DNA of 64,000 nt from CAYMTR01 sp964393405 (GTDB taxonomy: Bacteria > Bacteroidota > Bacteroidia > Bacteroidales > Prolixibacteraceae), in the NCBI GenBank assembly GCA_964393405.1, contig CAYMTR010000011.1, positions 21,235 to 85,234 of the forward strand. The letters are read 5' to 3'. Below the pieces are notes generated by a model. It saw only the letters and a program-made list of their open reading frames with translations, did no database searches and was not told the DNA's origin. The position numbers and the translations under genes are program-made. Of this stretch, positions 53,071-62,476 are shown one piece after another (the stretch's first letter is position 1; each line of letters starts with the position of its first letter).

Positions 53071-54309
53071 TCACGATTCGAATTCGGATTTAAGGATTTT
53101 TAATACATCGTCGATGGTCTCTTCTTCTAGGTCTGTACGCTTGATTAAATCTTCGCGCGACAAACTTAGCACGTTCTTGGCTGTGTCACAACCAATAGCC
53201 TTAAGTTCATCGATTACCCAATCTTCAATCTCATCTGAAAATTCATCCAAATTGACATCTTCATCATCAGCTTCCATTTCACGGTAAACATCAATTTCAT
53301 AGCCTGTTAGCTGACTGGCTAATTTAATGTTTAACCCTCCCTTTCCAATAGCCAGCGAAACCTCTTCTGGTTTAAGATAAACTTCTGCCGTCTTGGTCTG
53401 GTCGCTATATTTAATGCTTGTAATTTTTGCTGGATTTAATGCTCTTTGGATATATAAAGAAACATTTGTTGTGTAATTTATTACATCAATATTCTCGTTT
53501 CTTAGCTCCCTGACTATCCCGTGAATTCTGGATCCCTTCATCCCCACACAGGCGCCAACCGGGTCAATGCGTTCGTCATAAGACTCAACTGCAACTTTGG
53601 CCCTCTGTCCCGGTACCCTAACTATCTTCTTTATAGTTATTAATCCGTCAAATATTTCAGGTACTTCAAGCTCAAACAACCTTTCAAGGAATGCCGGCTG
53701 AGTTCTTGATAATATTATCAAAGGATTGTTATTTCTTAATTCTACTTTGTAAACAACTGCACGGACACTATCTCCCTTTCTGAAATAGTCAGTAGGAATT
53801 TGTTCAGTTTTAGGAAGAATAAGCTCATTGCCTTCGTCATCTAAAACTAATATTTCCTTCTTCCATATCTGGTAAACTTCTCCGGTAACTATTTCACCGA
53901 TTTTATCTTTGTATTTTGTGTATATGCTGTCTTTTTCTAATTCAAGGATACGGCTTGCTAAGTTCTGACGTAAGTTCAGAATCGCCCTCCTGCCAAAATC
54001 AAGAAGCTTGACCTCATTGGTCACTTCTTCTCCAACTTCATAATCAGGATCAATTTTCTTTGCTTCCGTTAGTGATACTTCTTTGTTTGGATCAGTAAAC
54101 GCTTCATCAGCTACAACAGTCCGGTAATGCCAAATCTCAAAGTCACCCTTGTCGATATTTATTATTATATCGAAATTTTCATCACTTTCATACTTCTTTT
54201 GAAGCAAATTACGGAATACATCTTCAAGAACGCTCATCATTGTAGCCCTGTCGATGCTCTTTAAGTCCTTAAATTCGGTAAACGTTTCGATCAGATTGAT
54301 GTTATCCAT
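53071..54309 (-). CDS. nusA: Transcription termination/antitermination factor NusA
   Basis: 412 residues. The N-terminal RNA-polymerase-binding domain (1-125), an S1 domain (about 130-200) and two KH domains (the second with GKGGLNIKLAS) are present. A short acidic C-terminal region with a helix-hairpin-helix-like stretch (WVIDELKAIGCDTAKNVL) follows. It starts 15 bases after rimP and is translated upstream of infB, the conserved bacterial order. Confidence 0.97.
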   Translation of the reverse strand: MDNINLIETFTEFKDLKSIDRATMMSVLEDVFRNLLQKKYESDENFDIIINIDKGDFEIWHYRTVVADEAFTDPNKEVSLTEAKKIDPDYEVGEEVTNEVKLLDFGRRAILNLRQNLASRILELEKDSIYTKYKDKIGEIVTGEVYQIWKKEILVLDDEGNELILPKTEQIPTDYFRKGDSVRAVVYKVELRNNNPLIILSRTQPAFLERLFELEVPEIFDGLITIKKIVRVPGQRAKVAVESYDERIDPVGACVGMKGSRIHGIVRELRNENIDVINYTTNVSLYIQRALNPAKITSIKYSDQTKTAEVYLKPEEVSLAIGKGGLNIKLASQLTGYEIDVYREMEADDEDVNLDEFSDEIEDWVIDELKAIGCDTAKNVLSLSREDLIKRTDLEEETIDDVLKILKSEFES

Positions 54310-54324
54310 CTTTTAACCTATTTA

Positions 54325-54789
54325 TTATTTGAATGATATTATATTTCTAACGTCAGGATTACTCTCAAAAGCTATCCTATTTATTTTTGTTATTTCTGTC
54401 TTCTTCTTGCTTCCTTCTTTCTTTTCCTTTGTCTTAATTTCTAAGTCAAATCCGGTTTCATCAACGTTTGTTATTGTCCCGGTAAGCGATTTTTCATTTT
54501 TTACAATGACTTCTACTTTATTGCCGATATTTTTTAAATACTGGCGGTATACCTTCAATGGTTGACCAAGTCCTGCAGAATAAACACTTAACTCAAAATC
54601 TTCTTCATCTCTGTTTAAGCCTTGTTCAATTTGTCTGCTCACATCAATGCACTTCTGTATGTTCACACCTTTATCTCCGTCAATGATAACATCAATAGTG
54701 TTTCCAGTACTTACAGATATTCCGACAATGAAATATTCTTCAGAAAGTGCTTCGAGTGCTAATTTTTCTATTCGTTCTTTATTAATCAT
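54325..54789 (-). CDS. rimP: Ribosome maturation factor RimP
   Basis: 154 residues. It assists 30S assembly. The two-domain layout is visible: N-terminal alpha/beta domain with VDVIIDGDKGVNIQKC-like sequence (here IDVIIDGDKGVNIQKC, about 48-63) and ELSVYSAGLGQPLK, then an Sm-like C-terminal barrel. First gene of the rimP-nusA-infB operon. Confidence 0.95.
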   Translation of the reverse strand: MINKERIEKLALEALSEEYFIVGISVSTGNTIDVIIDGDKGVNIQKCIDVSRQIEQGLNRDEEDFELSVYSAGLGQPLKVYRQYLKNIGNKVEVIVKNEKSLTGTITNVDETGFDLEIKTKEKKEGSKKKTEITKINRIAFESNPDVRNIISFK

Positions 54790-54807
54790 GAAATAAGGTT
54801 AATAAAA

Positions 54808-54827
54808 TAGGGGACACCAGTCCCCTA
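54808..54827 (-). promoter_or_regulatory. Hairpin in the 5' leader of rimP-nusA-infB
   Basis: TAGGGGAC/GTCCCCTA, an 8-bp perfect stem with a 4-base loop. On the reverse strand it is followed by TTTTATT, 18 bases before the rimP ATG. It lies in the middle of the predicted leader (start near 54845). It could be an attenuator, a protein-binding site or a 5' stabiliser. Confidence 0.5.
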
Positions 54828-54850
54828 TAATTTCACTTACAGAATTGGTG

Positions 54851-54881
54851 CAAAAATATAAATAATAATGATTTCAACAAA
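54851..54881 (-). promoter_or_regulatory. Promoter of rimP-nusA-infB (TTTG-N19-TATTTTTG)
   Basis: On the reverse strand TTTG (54881-54878) and TATTTTTG (54858-54851) are separated by exactly 19 bases, the consensus Bacteroidota sigma-ABfr arrangement. It is the best promoter in the window. Confidence 0.75.
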
Positions 54882-54997
54882 ATCAGATAGTTAAATATCA
54901 ATTAATTTGTTTTGTTATTATTTGCATAATTTTCTTTTCTTATCCTTTTTTTCCTTTGCGATTATTACTTTAGGCTCCTGTTTGTAATTATTGTTCC

Positions 54998-56251
54998 ATG
55001 AATCAGCTAAAAATTAACAAAAGGAAAATAATAAACGACCCTGTTTTTGGATTTATAAGTATTAGATCCGACTTGGTTTACGACATTATTGAACACCCAT
55101 TTATTCAACGCTTACGCAGAATCAGACAGCTGGGGTTTTCTTCCCTGGTATTCCCGGGATCTAACCATACTCGTTTCGAACATACTCTGGGTGCAATGCA
55201 CCTTATGAATTCAGCAATCGAAGTTTTGAGACAAAAGGGTGTGGACATTACTGATGATGAAGCTGAAGCTGCTGCTGTTGCAATCCTTCTTCATGATATA
55301 GGACATGGTCCTTTTTCTCATGCAATGGAATTTTCTCTTGTGGCAGGTTTTAATCACGAGAAATTCTCCCTCATCATGATGGAAAAATTAAATGAAGAGT
55401 TTGAAGGGAAGCTTGATACTGCTTTACAAATATTTACAAATGTTTATCCAAAAAAGTTTTTACACCAGCTCGTGTCAAGCCAACTCGATGTCGACCGTCT
55501 CGATTATTTAAGAAGAGATAGCTTTTATTGCGGAGTTGTCGAAGGGAATATCGGCTCCGATAGGATAATTAAAATGTTGAACGTTAAAGGCGATAATCTT
55601 GTTGTCGATAAAAAGGCTATTTATTCAATCGAAAAGTTTCTGATAGCCAGAAGGCTTATGTACTGGCAGGTTTATTTGCATAAGACGGTTATTGCCGCTG
55701 AGTATCTCCTGCTTAAAGTTCTTAAACGGGCAAAAGAAATTTCTTCTCAAAACAGCGATCTATTCGGGCCTCCACATTTTAAATGGTTTCTTCAAAATTC
55801 TTTCTCTTCTGAGAATATGAACGACAATAACATTAAAAATGAATTAATAAAAAATTTTGTGCTTCTCGATGATACCGATATTTTATCGTCAATCAAAGTG
55901 TGGTGCAATAACCCTGATCCAATTCTTTCCTTTTTGTCAAAAGCTATTATAAACAGAAAACTTTTTAAAATTAAAATTTCTGATTATGCGTTTTCTGAAG
56001 AAAAAATAAATTCCTTGAAATTAAAGGCTATTAAGCTTTTTTCAGTTAATCATCATGAAGTAGATTATTTTGTTTTCTCAGATATAATTTCAAATAGTGC
56101 TTACGAGTCTGGTTCTGAAAACATTATGATTCTGTCAGCCAATGGAAAAACTCTTGATTTCAGGGAAGCTTCAGATATAAACCTCGGCACTCTGACTAAA
56201 ACTGTAAGAAAACATTTTTTATGCTACCCTAAGGAATTGAATATAGAATGA
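54998..56251 (+). CDS. HD-domain phosphohydrolase (dGTPase-like)
   Basis: 417 residues. The HD-domain ligands are visible: H62 (NHTRFEHTLG), H99-D100 (LLHDIGHGPFSH) and the distal Asp in SSQLDVDRLDYLRRDS. The N-terminal KIINDPVFGFI and the RLRRIRQLG segment are typical of the COG1078 group of metal-dependent phosphohydrolases related to dGTP triphosphohydrolases. The substrate is not known. It is divergent from rimP and starts 35 bases ahead of lpxD; lpxD has its own likely -7 box in between. Confidence 0.88.
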   Translation: MNQLKINKRKIINDPVFGFISIRSDLVYDIIEHPFIQRLRRIRQLGFSSLVFPGSNHTRFEHTLGAMHLMNSAIEVLRQKGVDITDDEAEAAAVAILLHDIGHGPFSHAMEFSLVAGFNHEKFSLIMMEKLNEEFEGKLDTALQIFTNVYPKKFLHQLVSSQLDVDRLDYLRRDSFYCGVVEGNIGSDRIIKMLNVKGDNLVVDKKAIYSIEKFLIARRLMYWQVYLHKTVIAAEYLLLKVLKRAKEISSQNSDLFGPPHFKWFLQNSFSSENMNDNNIKNELIKNFVLLDDTDILSSIKVWCNNPDPILSFLSKAIINRKLFKIKISDYAFSEEKINSLKLKAIKLFSVNHHEVDYFVFSDIISNSAYESGSENIMILSANGKTLDFREASDINLGTLTKTVRKHFLCYPKELNIE

Positions 56252-56260
56252 TATTTTTAT

Positions 56261-56268
56261 TTATTTTG
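56261..56268 (+). promoter_or_regulatory. Putative -7 box (TTATTTTG) for the lpx operon
   Basis: A 7-of-8 match to TAnnTTTG, 18 bases before the lpxD ATG. Confidence 0.3.
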
Positions 56269-56286
56269 CACCAAAATATTTGAATT

Positions 56287-57321
56287 ATGGAATTTACCGC
56301 ACTAGAAATTGCTTCATTTTTAAAAGGTGAAGTAGTTGGAAATCCAGAAGTTAAGGTCAATAATGTATCAAAAATAGAAGAAGGTAAACCGGGATCTCTC
56401 TCTTTTCTTGCTAATCCTAAATATACCCACTATGTCTATGAAACAGGAGCATCTATTGTCCTTGTTAATAAAAACTTTGTTGCTGAGCACGAAATAAAGT
56501 CTACACTTATTAAAGTAGAAGACGCTTATGTTGCTATGTCTCAACTATTAGAACTATATATTCAATCTATCCCTGTAAAAAAAGGAATCGAGTCACCTTC
56601 TTTTATTTCTCCAACAGCACAATACGGTGAGAATATTTACGTTGGAGCATTTGTATACCTTGGTGAAAATGTGAAGATTGGTTCGAATGTCAGAATTTAT
56701 CCTCACGCCTGGGTAGGCGATGGAAGTACGATCAACGATAACACCATTATTTTTTCAGGAGTTAAGATTTACCCTGAATCACGGATTGGCAAAAACTGTA
56801 TAATCCATGCGGGTGCCGTTATTGGTTCTGATGGATTTGGTTTTGCTCCTCAATCTGACGGAACTTACAAAAAGATCCATCAGATTGGAAATGTGATTCT
56901 TGAAGATGATGTCGAAATCGGAGCCAATACAACCATTGATTGCGCAACTATGGGTTCTACAATTATCAAAAAAGGTGTAAAACTTGATAACCTTATTCAA
57001 ATTGCACACAATGTGGTAGTTGGTGAAAACACAGTTATGGCAGCCCAAACAGGGATTTCAGGTTCTGTAACAATCGGAAAGAATTGTGTATTTGGCGGAC
57101 AGTCAGGTGCTGCAGGCCATATTACAATTAGCGACAGGGTGACAATCGGCGGAAAAACCGGAATGTCAAACAGCGTTCCCGAAGGAAAAATCATGATGGG
57201 AGAATGGGGCATGGAAGCTTCTAGATACAGAAGAGTTTATGCAGTTTTTAGAAATCTCCCTGAATTGGCTCACGAAGTGAATAGCCTAAAAAAAGAAATA
57301 AAAAAATTAACTACTGATTAA
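56287..57321 (+). CDS. lpxD: UDP-3-O-(3-hydroxyacyl)glucosamine N-acyltransferase
   Basis: 344 residues. An N-terminal uridine-binding domain (1-100) precedes a left-handed beta-helix of hexapeptide repeats (about 105-310) with catalytic H241 in LIQIAHNV, and a C-terminal helix. It adds the N-linked hydroxyacyl chain in lipid A synthesis. First gene of lpxD, lpxC-fabZ, lpxA with gaps of 23 and 24 bases. Confidence 0.97.
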   Translation: MEFTALEIASFLKGEVVGNPEVKVNNVSKIEEGKPGSLSFLANPKYTHYVYETGASIVLVNKNFVAEHEIKSTLIKVEDAYVAMSQLLELYIQSIPVKKGIESPSFISPTAQYGENIYVGAFVYLGENVKIGSNVRIYPHAWVGDGSTINDNTIIFSGVKIYPESRIGKNCIIHAGAVIGSDGFGFAPQSDGTYKKIHQIGNVILEDDVEIGANTTIDCATMGSTIIKKGVKLDNLIQIAHNVVVGENTVMAAQTGISGSVTIGKNCVFGGQSGAAGHITISDRVTIGGKTGMSNSVPEGKIMMGEWGMEASRYRRVYAVFRNLPELAHEVNSLKKEIKKLTTD

Positions 57322-57344
57322 TACTGCTTTATAACGACTAATAT

Positions 57345-58742
57345 ATGATCGAGAGACAAAAGACGATTTTAAATGAGGTGACTATTTCCGGTAAAGGACT
57401 GCATACTGGCCTCGCAGTGAAAATGATACTTAAACCGGCTCCCGAAAATCATGGAATTATTTTTAAACGTATCGACCTAGATGATATGCCTTTAATCGAG
57501 GCTGACGTGATGAATGTTGTTGATACTTCTAGAGGTACTGTAATTGAAAAAAACGGTGCAAGGATTGGTACTATAGAACATGCTATGGCCGCTTTCGCTG
57601 CTCTCGAGCTTGATAATCTTCTTATTGAAATCGACGGTCCTGAAGTTCCTATAATGGATGGTAGTTCTCTCCTAATTTATGAGGCTATTGGGGAAGATAA
57701 TTTTAAAATACTCGACGAACCTAAAGAATATTTCGAAATAAGGGAAAAAATTGTTTATGTCGACCACGAAAACGATATAGAACTTATCGCTTTGCCTGAT
57801 AGCGAGTTTAATGTGAACGTGATGATTTCTTTCAATTCTACTGTTCTGGGAAATCAGTTCGCTAAATTGAACTCTTTAAAAGAATTCAGAAGGGAAATTG
57901 CTCCTTGTCGTACTTTCGTTTTTCTTCATGAACTCGAATTCCTCCTTAACAACAATCTTGTTAAAGGTGGAGACGTAGATAATGCTATTATCATAATGGA
58001 CAGGGATATAACTCAGAAGGAACTTGACCGTATTGCTGACCTTTTCCATCATGAACATGTTAAACTGAACGGGCAAAAAGGTATCCTTAATAATCTTAAT
58101 CTTCATTTTAATAATGAACCGGCAAGACATAAACTGCTCGATATAGTTGGCGACCTTAATTTGGTAGGCAAACCTATTAAAGGGAAAATTATTGCTACCC
58201 GACCCGGACATAATGCAAACATTCAATTCGCAAAGCTGCTGCAGAAAGAGATGAAGAAACAATTCTCTCCAACTTCAGCTCCACTTTATAATCCAGATAC
58301 CGAGCCTGTTATTGATATTAACAAAATCCGAGGACTACTTCCTCACAGATACCCCTTCTTACTTGTCGATAAAATAATTGAGATTAAGGATAAAAGTATT
58401 GTTGGAGTTAAAAATATTACTGTTAATGAGCCGGTTTTTACCGGACATTTTCCTGAGGAACCTGTTTTTCCAGGTGTCCTTCAAATTGAAGCAATGGCTC
58501 AGTGTGGGGGTTTATTTGTGCTGAATCAATTGGACCCAAACAAAAGCTACTCAACTTACTTTATGAAAATTGACGGAATTAAGTTTAGAAGGAAAATAGT
58601 CCCGGGAGACACTTTGATTATTAAGGTTGAATTGTTAACCCCAATACGCCGTGGAATTGCCACAATGAAAGGTTATATCTTCGTTGGCAGCCAGCTCGCT
58701 TCTGAAGGTGAATTCATGGCTCAAATTATTGAAAATAAATAG
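57345..58742 (+). CDS. lpxC-fabZ: Bifunctional LpxC deacetylase / FabZ 3-hydroxyacyl-ACP dehydratase
   Basis: 465 residues: a natural fusion characteristic of Bacteroidota. LpxC (1-305) carries the zinc ligands H79 (TIEHAMA), H262 and D266 (ARHKLLDIVGD), and H289 (RPGHNAN). FabZ (about 325-465) carries LLPHRYPFLLVDKI and the catalytic pair H368 (GHFPE) and E382 (LQIEAMAQ). The two reactions compete for the same hydroxyacyl-ACP pool (lipid A versus phospholipid), so the fusion fixes their stoichiometry. Confidence 0.98.
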   Translation: MIERQKTILNEVTISGKGLHTGLAVKMILKPAPENHGIIFKRIDLDDMPLIEADVMNVVDTSRGTVIEKNGARIGTIEHAMAAFAALELDNLLIEIDGPEVPIMDGSSLLIYEAIGEDNFKILDEPKEYFEIREKIVYVDHENDIELIALPDSEFNVNVMISFNSTVLGNQFAKLNSLKEFRREIAPCRTFVFLHELEFLLNNNLVKGGDVDNAIIIMDRDITQKELDRIADLFHHEHVKLNGQKGILNNLNLHFNNEPARHKLLDIVGDLNLVGKPIKGKIIATRPGHNANIQFAKLLQKEMKKQFSPTSAPLYNPDTEPVIDINKIRGLLPHRYPFLLVDKIIEIKDKSIVGVKNITVNEPVFTGHFPEEPVFPGVLQIEAMAQCGGLFVLNQLDPNKSYSTYFMKIDGIKFRRKIVPGDTLIIKVELLTPIRRGIATMKGYIFVGSQLASEGEFMAQIIENK

Positions 58743-58766
58743 AAACTCGTTAACTGATTTTACTCA

Positions 58767-59546
58767 ATGACTCAAATTTTAACTAATATCCACCCAAAAG
58801 CCAAAATTGGAAAGAATGTCAAAATTGAAGCTTTTGTTACTATAACTGAAGATGTTATTGTCGACGACGACACTTGGATTGGTCCTAATGCCGTTATTAT
58901 GGATGGTGCAAGGATTGGCAAAAATTGCAAAATATTCCCGGGTGCAGTTATTGCAGGTATCCCACAGGATCTAAAGTTCAAAGGTGAAATAACAACTGTA
59001 GAAATTGGCGACAATACTACAATACGCGAATTCTCAACCGTAAACAGGGGAACTGTTGCCAAAGGGAAAACTGTTATTGGAAGCGATTGTCTATTACAAT
59101 CATACTCTCATGTCGCTCACGATTGTATCATTAAAGACAACGTAATTTTAGGAAGCTTTGCCGGCCTTGCAGGTGAAGTGGAAGTCGAAGATTTTGCAAT
59201 TATCAGCCCTTATACTGCTGTTCACCAGTTTGTGAAAATTGGAATTCATTCTTTTATCGCCGGAGGCAGCCTTGTCAGAAAAGATATTCCTCCCTATGTT
59301 CTTGTTGCTAATGAACCACTTGCATACACAGGTGTCAATTCAGTTGGACTCAGAAGGAGAGGCTTCTCTGTCGATAAAATTAACGAGATCCAGAATATAT
59401 ACAGATATATATATCAGAAAGGCCTTAATAACTCTCAAGCTCTTGCTCTTATCGAAGAAGAACTCGATAAAACTGAGGAAAGAGAAATTATACTGAATTT
59501 TATTAAAAATTCAGAAAGAGGAATTGTTAGAGGTCTTCAGGATTGA
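58767..59546 (+). CDS. lpxA: Acyl-ACP-UDP-N-acetylglucosamine O-acyltransferase
   Basis: 259 residues, the normal length. It carries out the first step of lipid A synthesis. The beta-helix hexapeptide repeats cover 10-185, with catalytic H118 in SYSHVAHDC. GSLVRKDIPPYVLVA leads into the C-terminal helical domain. It ends one base before the stop of the convergent aspartate kinase gene. Confidence 0.97.
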   Translation: MTQILTNIHPKAKIGKNVKIEAFVTITEDVIVDDDTWIGPNAVIMDGARIGKNCKIFPGAVIAGIPQDLKFKGEITTVEIGDNTTIREFSTVNRGTVAKGKTVIGSDCLLQSYSHVAHDCIIKDNVILGSFAGLAGEVEVEDFAIISPYTAVHQFVKIGIHSFIAGGSLVRKDIPPYVLVANEPLAYTGVNSVGLRRRGFSVDKINEIQNIYRYIYQKGLNNSQALALIEEELDKTEEREIILNFIKNSERGIVRGLQD

Positions 59547-59547
59547 T

Positions 59548-60816
59548 TTACTTCCTTTCTGTTTTTAACAGAAATCTGGCAATAGTCCTTGTCTTTTGTT
59601 CAACATAGACTGTTGCATTGCCTATTTCCTTTTTTATTGCTTCTGGTGTATAATGCCTTATTGTTAGAAGGCTTAGGCTGTCGTTGTATTTTACTTCAAA
59701 CTGCTCAGCAAGCCTTTCTATCAATTCAAGGACTCCGTGCTCAGGCTGATCAATAGAAACTGAGAGGTTTAGTGCCGATTGTTGTATCAGATTTATTTTT
59801 GCACCAAGGTCCTGGAATATTCCAAATGCCCATACCATGCTTTCTTCATCCATAAATGAAAAGTCGGGTTGAGATATTGTTATCAATATCTGTTTGGGCT
59901 TCAACACAAATACCGGTATTGTCTTTTCATATTTCTTCTCCTGCTCTGGACCAATTATCGTTCCAGTAGAATTGATATCTAAGAATGATCTTACATGAAG
60001 AGGAATCTTAGCATTGTATAGAGGCTTGATAGTTTTTGGGTGTATTACTTTTGCCCCAAAAAATGTTAGCTCCACGGCTTCCCTGTAACTCATCTCATCT
60101 ATCTTAATAGGGTTTTCAAAGTACTGTGGGTCAGCATTCAGTATGCCCGGAACATCTTTCCATATTTCAACTTTTTCAGCTTTTAATATGCTGCCAATTA
60201 TTGCTGCAGTATAGTCAGAACCCTCTCTTCCAAGAGTTGTTGTAAGGTCTGACATGGTAGCTCCTATAAATCCCTGCGTCAGATATATCCTCTCTTTTTC
60301 AAAACTGAAAGATTCTTTAATCATCTGCTCGCTAACTTCCCAATTTACCGACGATTGTCTCCAGACATCATCAGTCTTTAGGTAAAACCTTATGTCGAGC
60401 CAGATATTTTGAATCCCAATTTTATTGAGGTATGCACTTACTATTTTTGTTGAAAGCAATTCTCCGTATCCTATTATTTGGTCATATTCATAATCATAAT
60501 CCATCGATGGTATCCTCTCCATCCTGTCCTCTATTCGGAAATATACTGAGTCTACATCGGTGTATACACTGTCATTGGTGTCGAACAGCTCATCCATTAT
60601 CTTGTCGTGATAATTTTTAATCAGCTCAAGTTGCTCCCACTTTTTGTCATCTCTCCTGAAATACAACTTTACTAATTCTTCTAGGGCATTGGTCATTTTC
60701 CCCATGGCTGATACTACAATCACAAGATTTCCCTCGCTTTTTGAAACAATAGAAGCCAGGTTCTTTACACCTTCTGCATCTTTTACTGATGCTCCACCAA
60801 ACTTGAAAACTCGCAT
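59548..60816 (-). CDS. Aspartate kinase (monofunctional)
   Basis: 422 residues. The KFGGASV motif starts at residue 5. VSAMGKMTNALEEL and the TTLGREGSDYTAA substrate/ATP segment are present, as is DVPGILNADPQ. Two ACT-type regulatory segments fill the last 130 residues, so feedback inhibition by a product amino acid is likely. It lacks the homoserine dehydrogenase domain of ThrA/MetL. It makes aspartyl-phosphate for lysine, threonine and methionine synthesis. Confidence 0.95.
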   Translation of the reverse strand: MRVFKFGGASVKDAEGVKNLASIVSKSEGNLVIVVSAMGKMTNALEELVKLYFRRDDKKWEQLELIKNYHDKIMDELFDTNDSVYTDVDSVYFRIEDRMERIPSMDYDYEYDQIIGYGELLSTKIVSAYLNKIGIQNIWLDIRFYLKTDDVWRQSSVNWEVSEQMIKESFSFEKERIYLTQGFIGATMSDLTTTLGREGSDYTAAIIGSILKAEKVEIWKDVPGILNADPQYFENPIKIDEMSYREAVELTFFGAKVIHPKTIKPLYNAKIPLHVRSFLDINSTGTIIGPEQEKKYEKTIPVFVLKPKQILITISQPDFSFMDEESMVWAFGIFQDLGAKINLIQQSALNLSVSIDQPEHGVLELIERLAEQFEVKYNDSLSLLTIRHYTPEAIKKEIGNATVYVEQKTRTIARFLLKTERK

Positions 60817-60933
60817 ATTTTAAGGCATTAAATTTTTTTGCAATTTAATTACAAATTAATTTTAAAAATTGATTTTTGTCATTTACTTAACTAAAACTCA
60901 AAGGAGCTTTAAAATTCAGGTAGTTTAAAATAG

Positions 60934-60941
60934 TATCTTTG
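60934..60941 (+). promoter_or_regulatory. -7 box (TATCTTTG) for rimM
   Basis: An exact TAnnTTTG match followed by CA, 16 bases before the rimM ATG. Confidence 0.5.
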
Positions 60942-60957
60942 CATCAAAGCTTTAATT

Positions 60958-61491
60958 ATGAACAAGACAATTGACCGGAATAAGTGCACTGAAGTTGGCT
61001 ATATTAAAAAAACCCACGGTGTCAAGGGAGAGTTGCTTATATCCTTCGAAGAGGGATTGGACGATATTATTGAAAGTCTTGAATACATTTTCTTTGAGGT
61101 TGAAGGACTGCTTGTGCCATTCTTTATCGAAGAAATTGCTGTCAGGGATAATTTAAGTGCTGCTGTTTTGTTCGATACTCTCAATAATAAAGAAAAAGCC
61201 GGCCAGTATGTTGGCTGTAAGCTATTTGTTGAAAGTAATCTCTTGTCCGGGAATATTGATAATCTTAATCCGGTATTAATAAAAGGGTTCTCTGTTTACG
61301 ACAGCACTCTTGGTCTTTTAGGCGAAATAGAAGAAATTAATGATTATGGCGGCAACTTTGTCCTTTCAGTAACCAAAGGGAAGAAAGAAATTTTGATACC
61401 TTTCAACGACGATTTCTTAGTGTCTTTCAATGAGTCCGAAAGGAAAATAATACTACATTGCCCCGAAGGACTGATTGATCTTAATGATTAA
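60958..61491 (+). CDS. rimM: 16S rRNA processing protein RimM
   Basis: 177 residues. The N-terminal RimM barrel carries the family opening EVGYIKKTHGVKGELLISF (12-30). The C-terminal PRC-barrel has VYDSTLGLLGEIEEINDYGGNFVLSV and IPFNDDFLVSFNESERKI-like sequence split over about 105-165. It binds S19 and aids 30S head maturation. In many Bacteroidota it follows rpsP; here it stands alone behind its own promoter. Confidence 0.95.
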   Translation: MNKTIDRNKCTEVGYIKKTHGVKGELLISFEEGLDDIIESLEYIFFEVEGLLVPFFIEEIAVRDNLSAAVLFDTLNNKEKAGQYVGCKLFVESNLLSGNIDNLNPVLIKGFSVYDSTLGLLGEIEEINDYGGNFVLSVTKGKKEILIPFNDDFLVSFNESERKIILHCPEGLIDLND

Positions 61492-61599
61492 AATATTTTT
61501 TTGCCCTTTTTGCAACTGTTGATTTTTCTTCATGTCATTTAAATTGAAACAACTGAGAAGAAACATTCAGAACATTAAATCAATTTAAAATAAATAGCC

Positions 61600-62388
61600 A
61601 TGAAAAAATTAACACTTATCGCAATCTTTACACTGATGATCTTCGGGATGTCATCATGTTATTTTGATCACTCATCATTTTGTATTACAGGTACCGGACC
61701 AATCGTAACCAGAGAATTCGACCTTGAATCGTTCAATTCTATTTCAGCGCAAACAGTTTATGATGTTGAAATTGTCCAGGGCAATGAACAAAAAGTTGTT
61801 GCCGAAGGAAATGAAAATATGATGGAGCAGCTTGAATTAAGAGTTTTCAACGACAAATTGGAATGCGGACTTATTAACAACTGTTACTCAACATTTAAAA
61901 TGAAGATTTTTATTACTGTACCCGATCTTGAAAAGGTTGAGGTTAATAGTACAGGGGATATCAGAATCGGTGAATTTAAAGGACTTAAGTCCCTGACTCT
62001 AAACTCAACCAGTACAGGTAATATCAAAGCTGATGGTGTATTTAGAATTGATAATAACCTGACTATCAGAAGCACTTCTACAGGTGATATTGAAATTAAT
62101 GCTGAAACAGATGAAATCAACACATATATGTCGAGTACTGGTAACGTAAAAGTTAGTGGTAGCTGCAACGTTCAAACTATTGATTTGAGCAGTACCGGTA
62201 GTTATTACGGATACCAACTGACTTCAAAAGACTGCTCAGTTGTAAGCAGTGGTACAGGCGATACTTATGTCAATGTTGATGAAAACCTTGATGTTGTAAT
62301 ATGCAGCGTGGGTGATGTTCTTTATAAAGGAAATCCAAGAGTACATATAAATGATACAAGTGTAGGCAGCTTAGTAAGCGTAGATTAG
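61600..62388 (+). CDS. Head-GIN domain (DUF2807) lipoprotein, second copy
   Basis: 262 residues. A lipoprotein signal ends at Cys20 (GMSSC). The DUF2807 opening FDLESFNSISAQTVYDVEIVQG is split over 39-60, followed by solenoid turns rich in S-T-G-(D/N) (NSTGDIRIG, NSTSTGNIKAD, RSTSTGDIEIN, SSTGNVKVSG, SSTGSYYG, SSGTGDTYV). It is paralogous to the protein at 14398-15120, but with Ser-Thr-Gly in place of Ser-Gly-Ala turns. The function is unknown; a surface-exposed, adhesin-like role is the usual guess. Confidence 0.85.
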   Translation: MKKLTLIAIFTLMIFGMSSCYFDHSSFCITGTGPIVTREFDLESFNSISAQTVYDVEIVQGNEQKVVAEGNENMMEQLELRVFNDKLECGLINNCYSTFKMKIFITVPDLEKVEVNSTGDIRIGEFKGLKSLTLNSTSTGNIKADGVFRIDNNLTIRSTSTGDIEINAETDEINTYMSSTGNVKVSGSCNVQTIDLSSTGSYYGYQLTSKDCSVVSSGTGDTYVNVDENLDVVICSVGDVLYKGNPRVHINDTSVGSLVSVD

Positions 62389-62419
62389 ATAATAAATATT
62401 AAAATTGAAGAGTGATTTT

Positions 62420-62455
62420 AAAGTCTTATTCCAATCATGGAATAAGACTTTTTTT
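62420..62455. terminator. Strong terminator after the second GIN gene
   Basis: A perfect 13-bp stem (AAAGTCTTATTCC / GGAATAAGACTTT) with a 6-base loop and a T-tract. Between convergent genes, so it may serve both. Confidence 0.88.
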
Positions 62456-62476
62456 CAATACCTATATCAATATAAA

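Noticed and set aside
53018..53074. GTG start of infB overlapping the nusA stop
   Set aside because: The extra 19 residues lack conservation with IF-2 N-termini. The ATG at 53017 places the first IF2_N helix at the protein start. Translational coupling from the GTG cannot be fully excluded.
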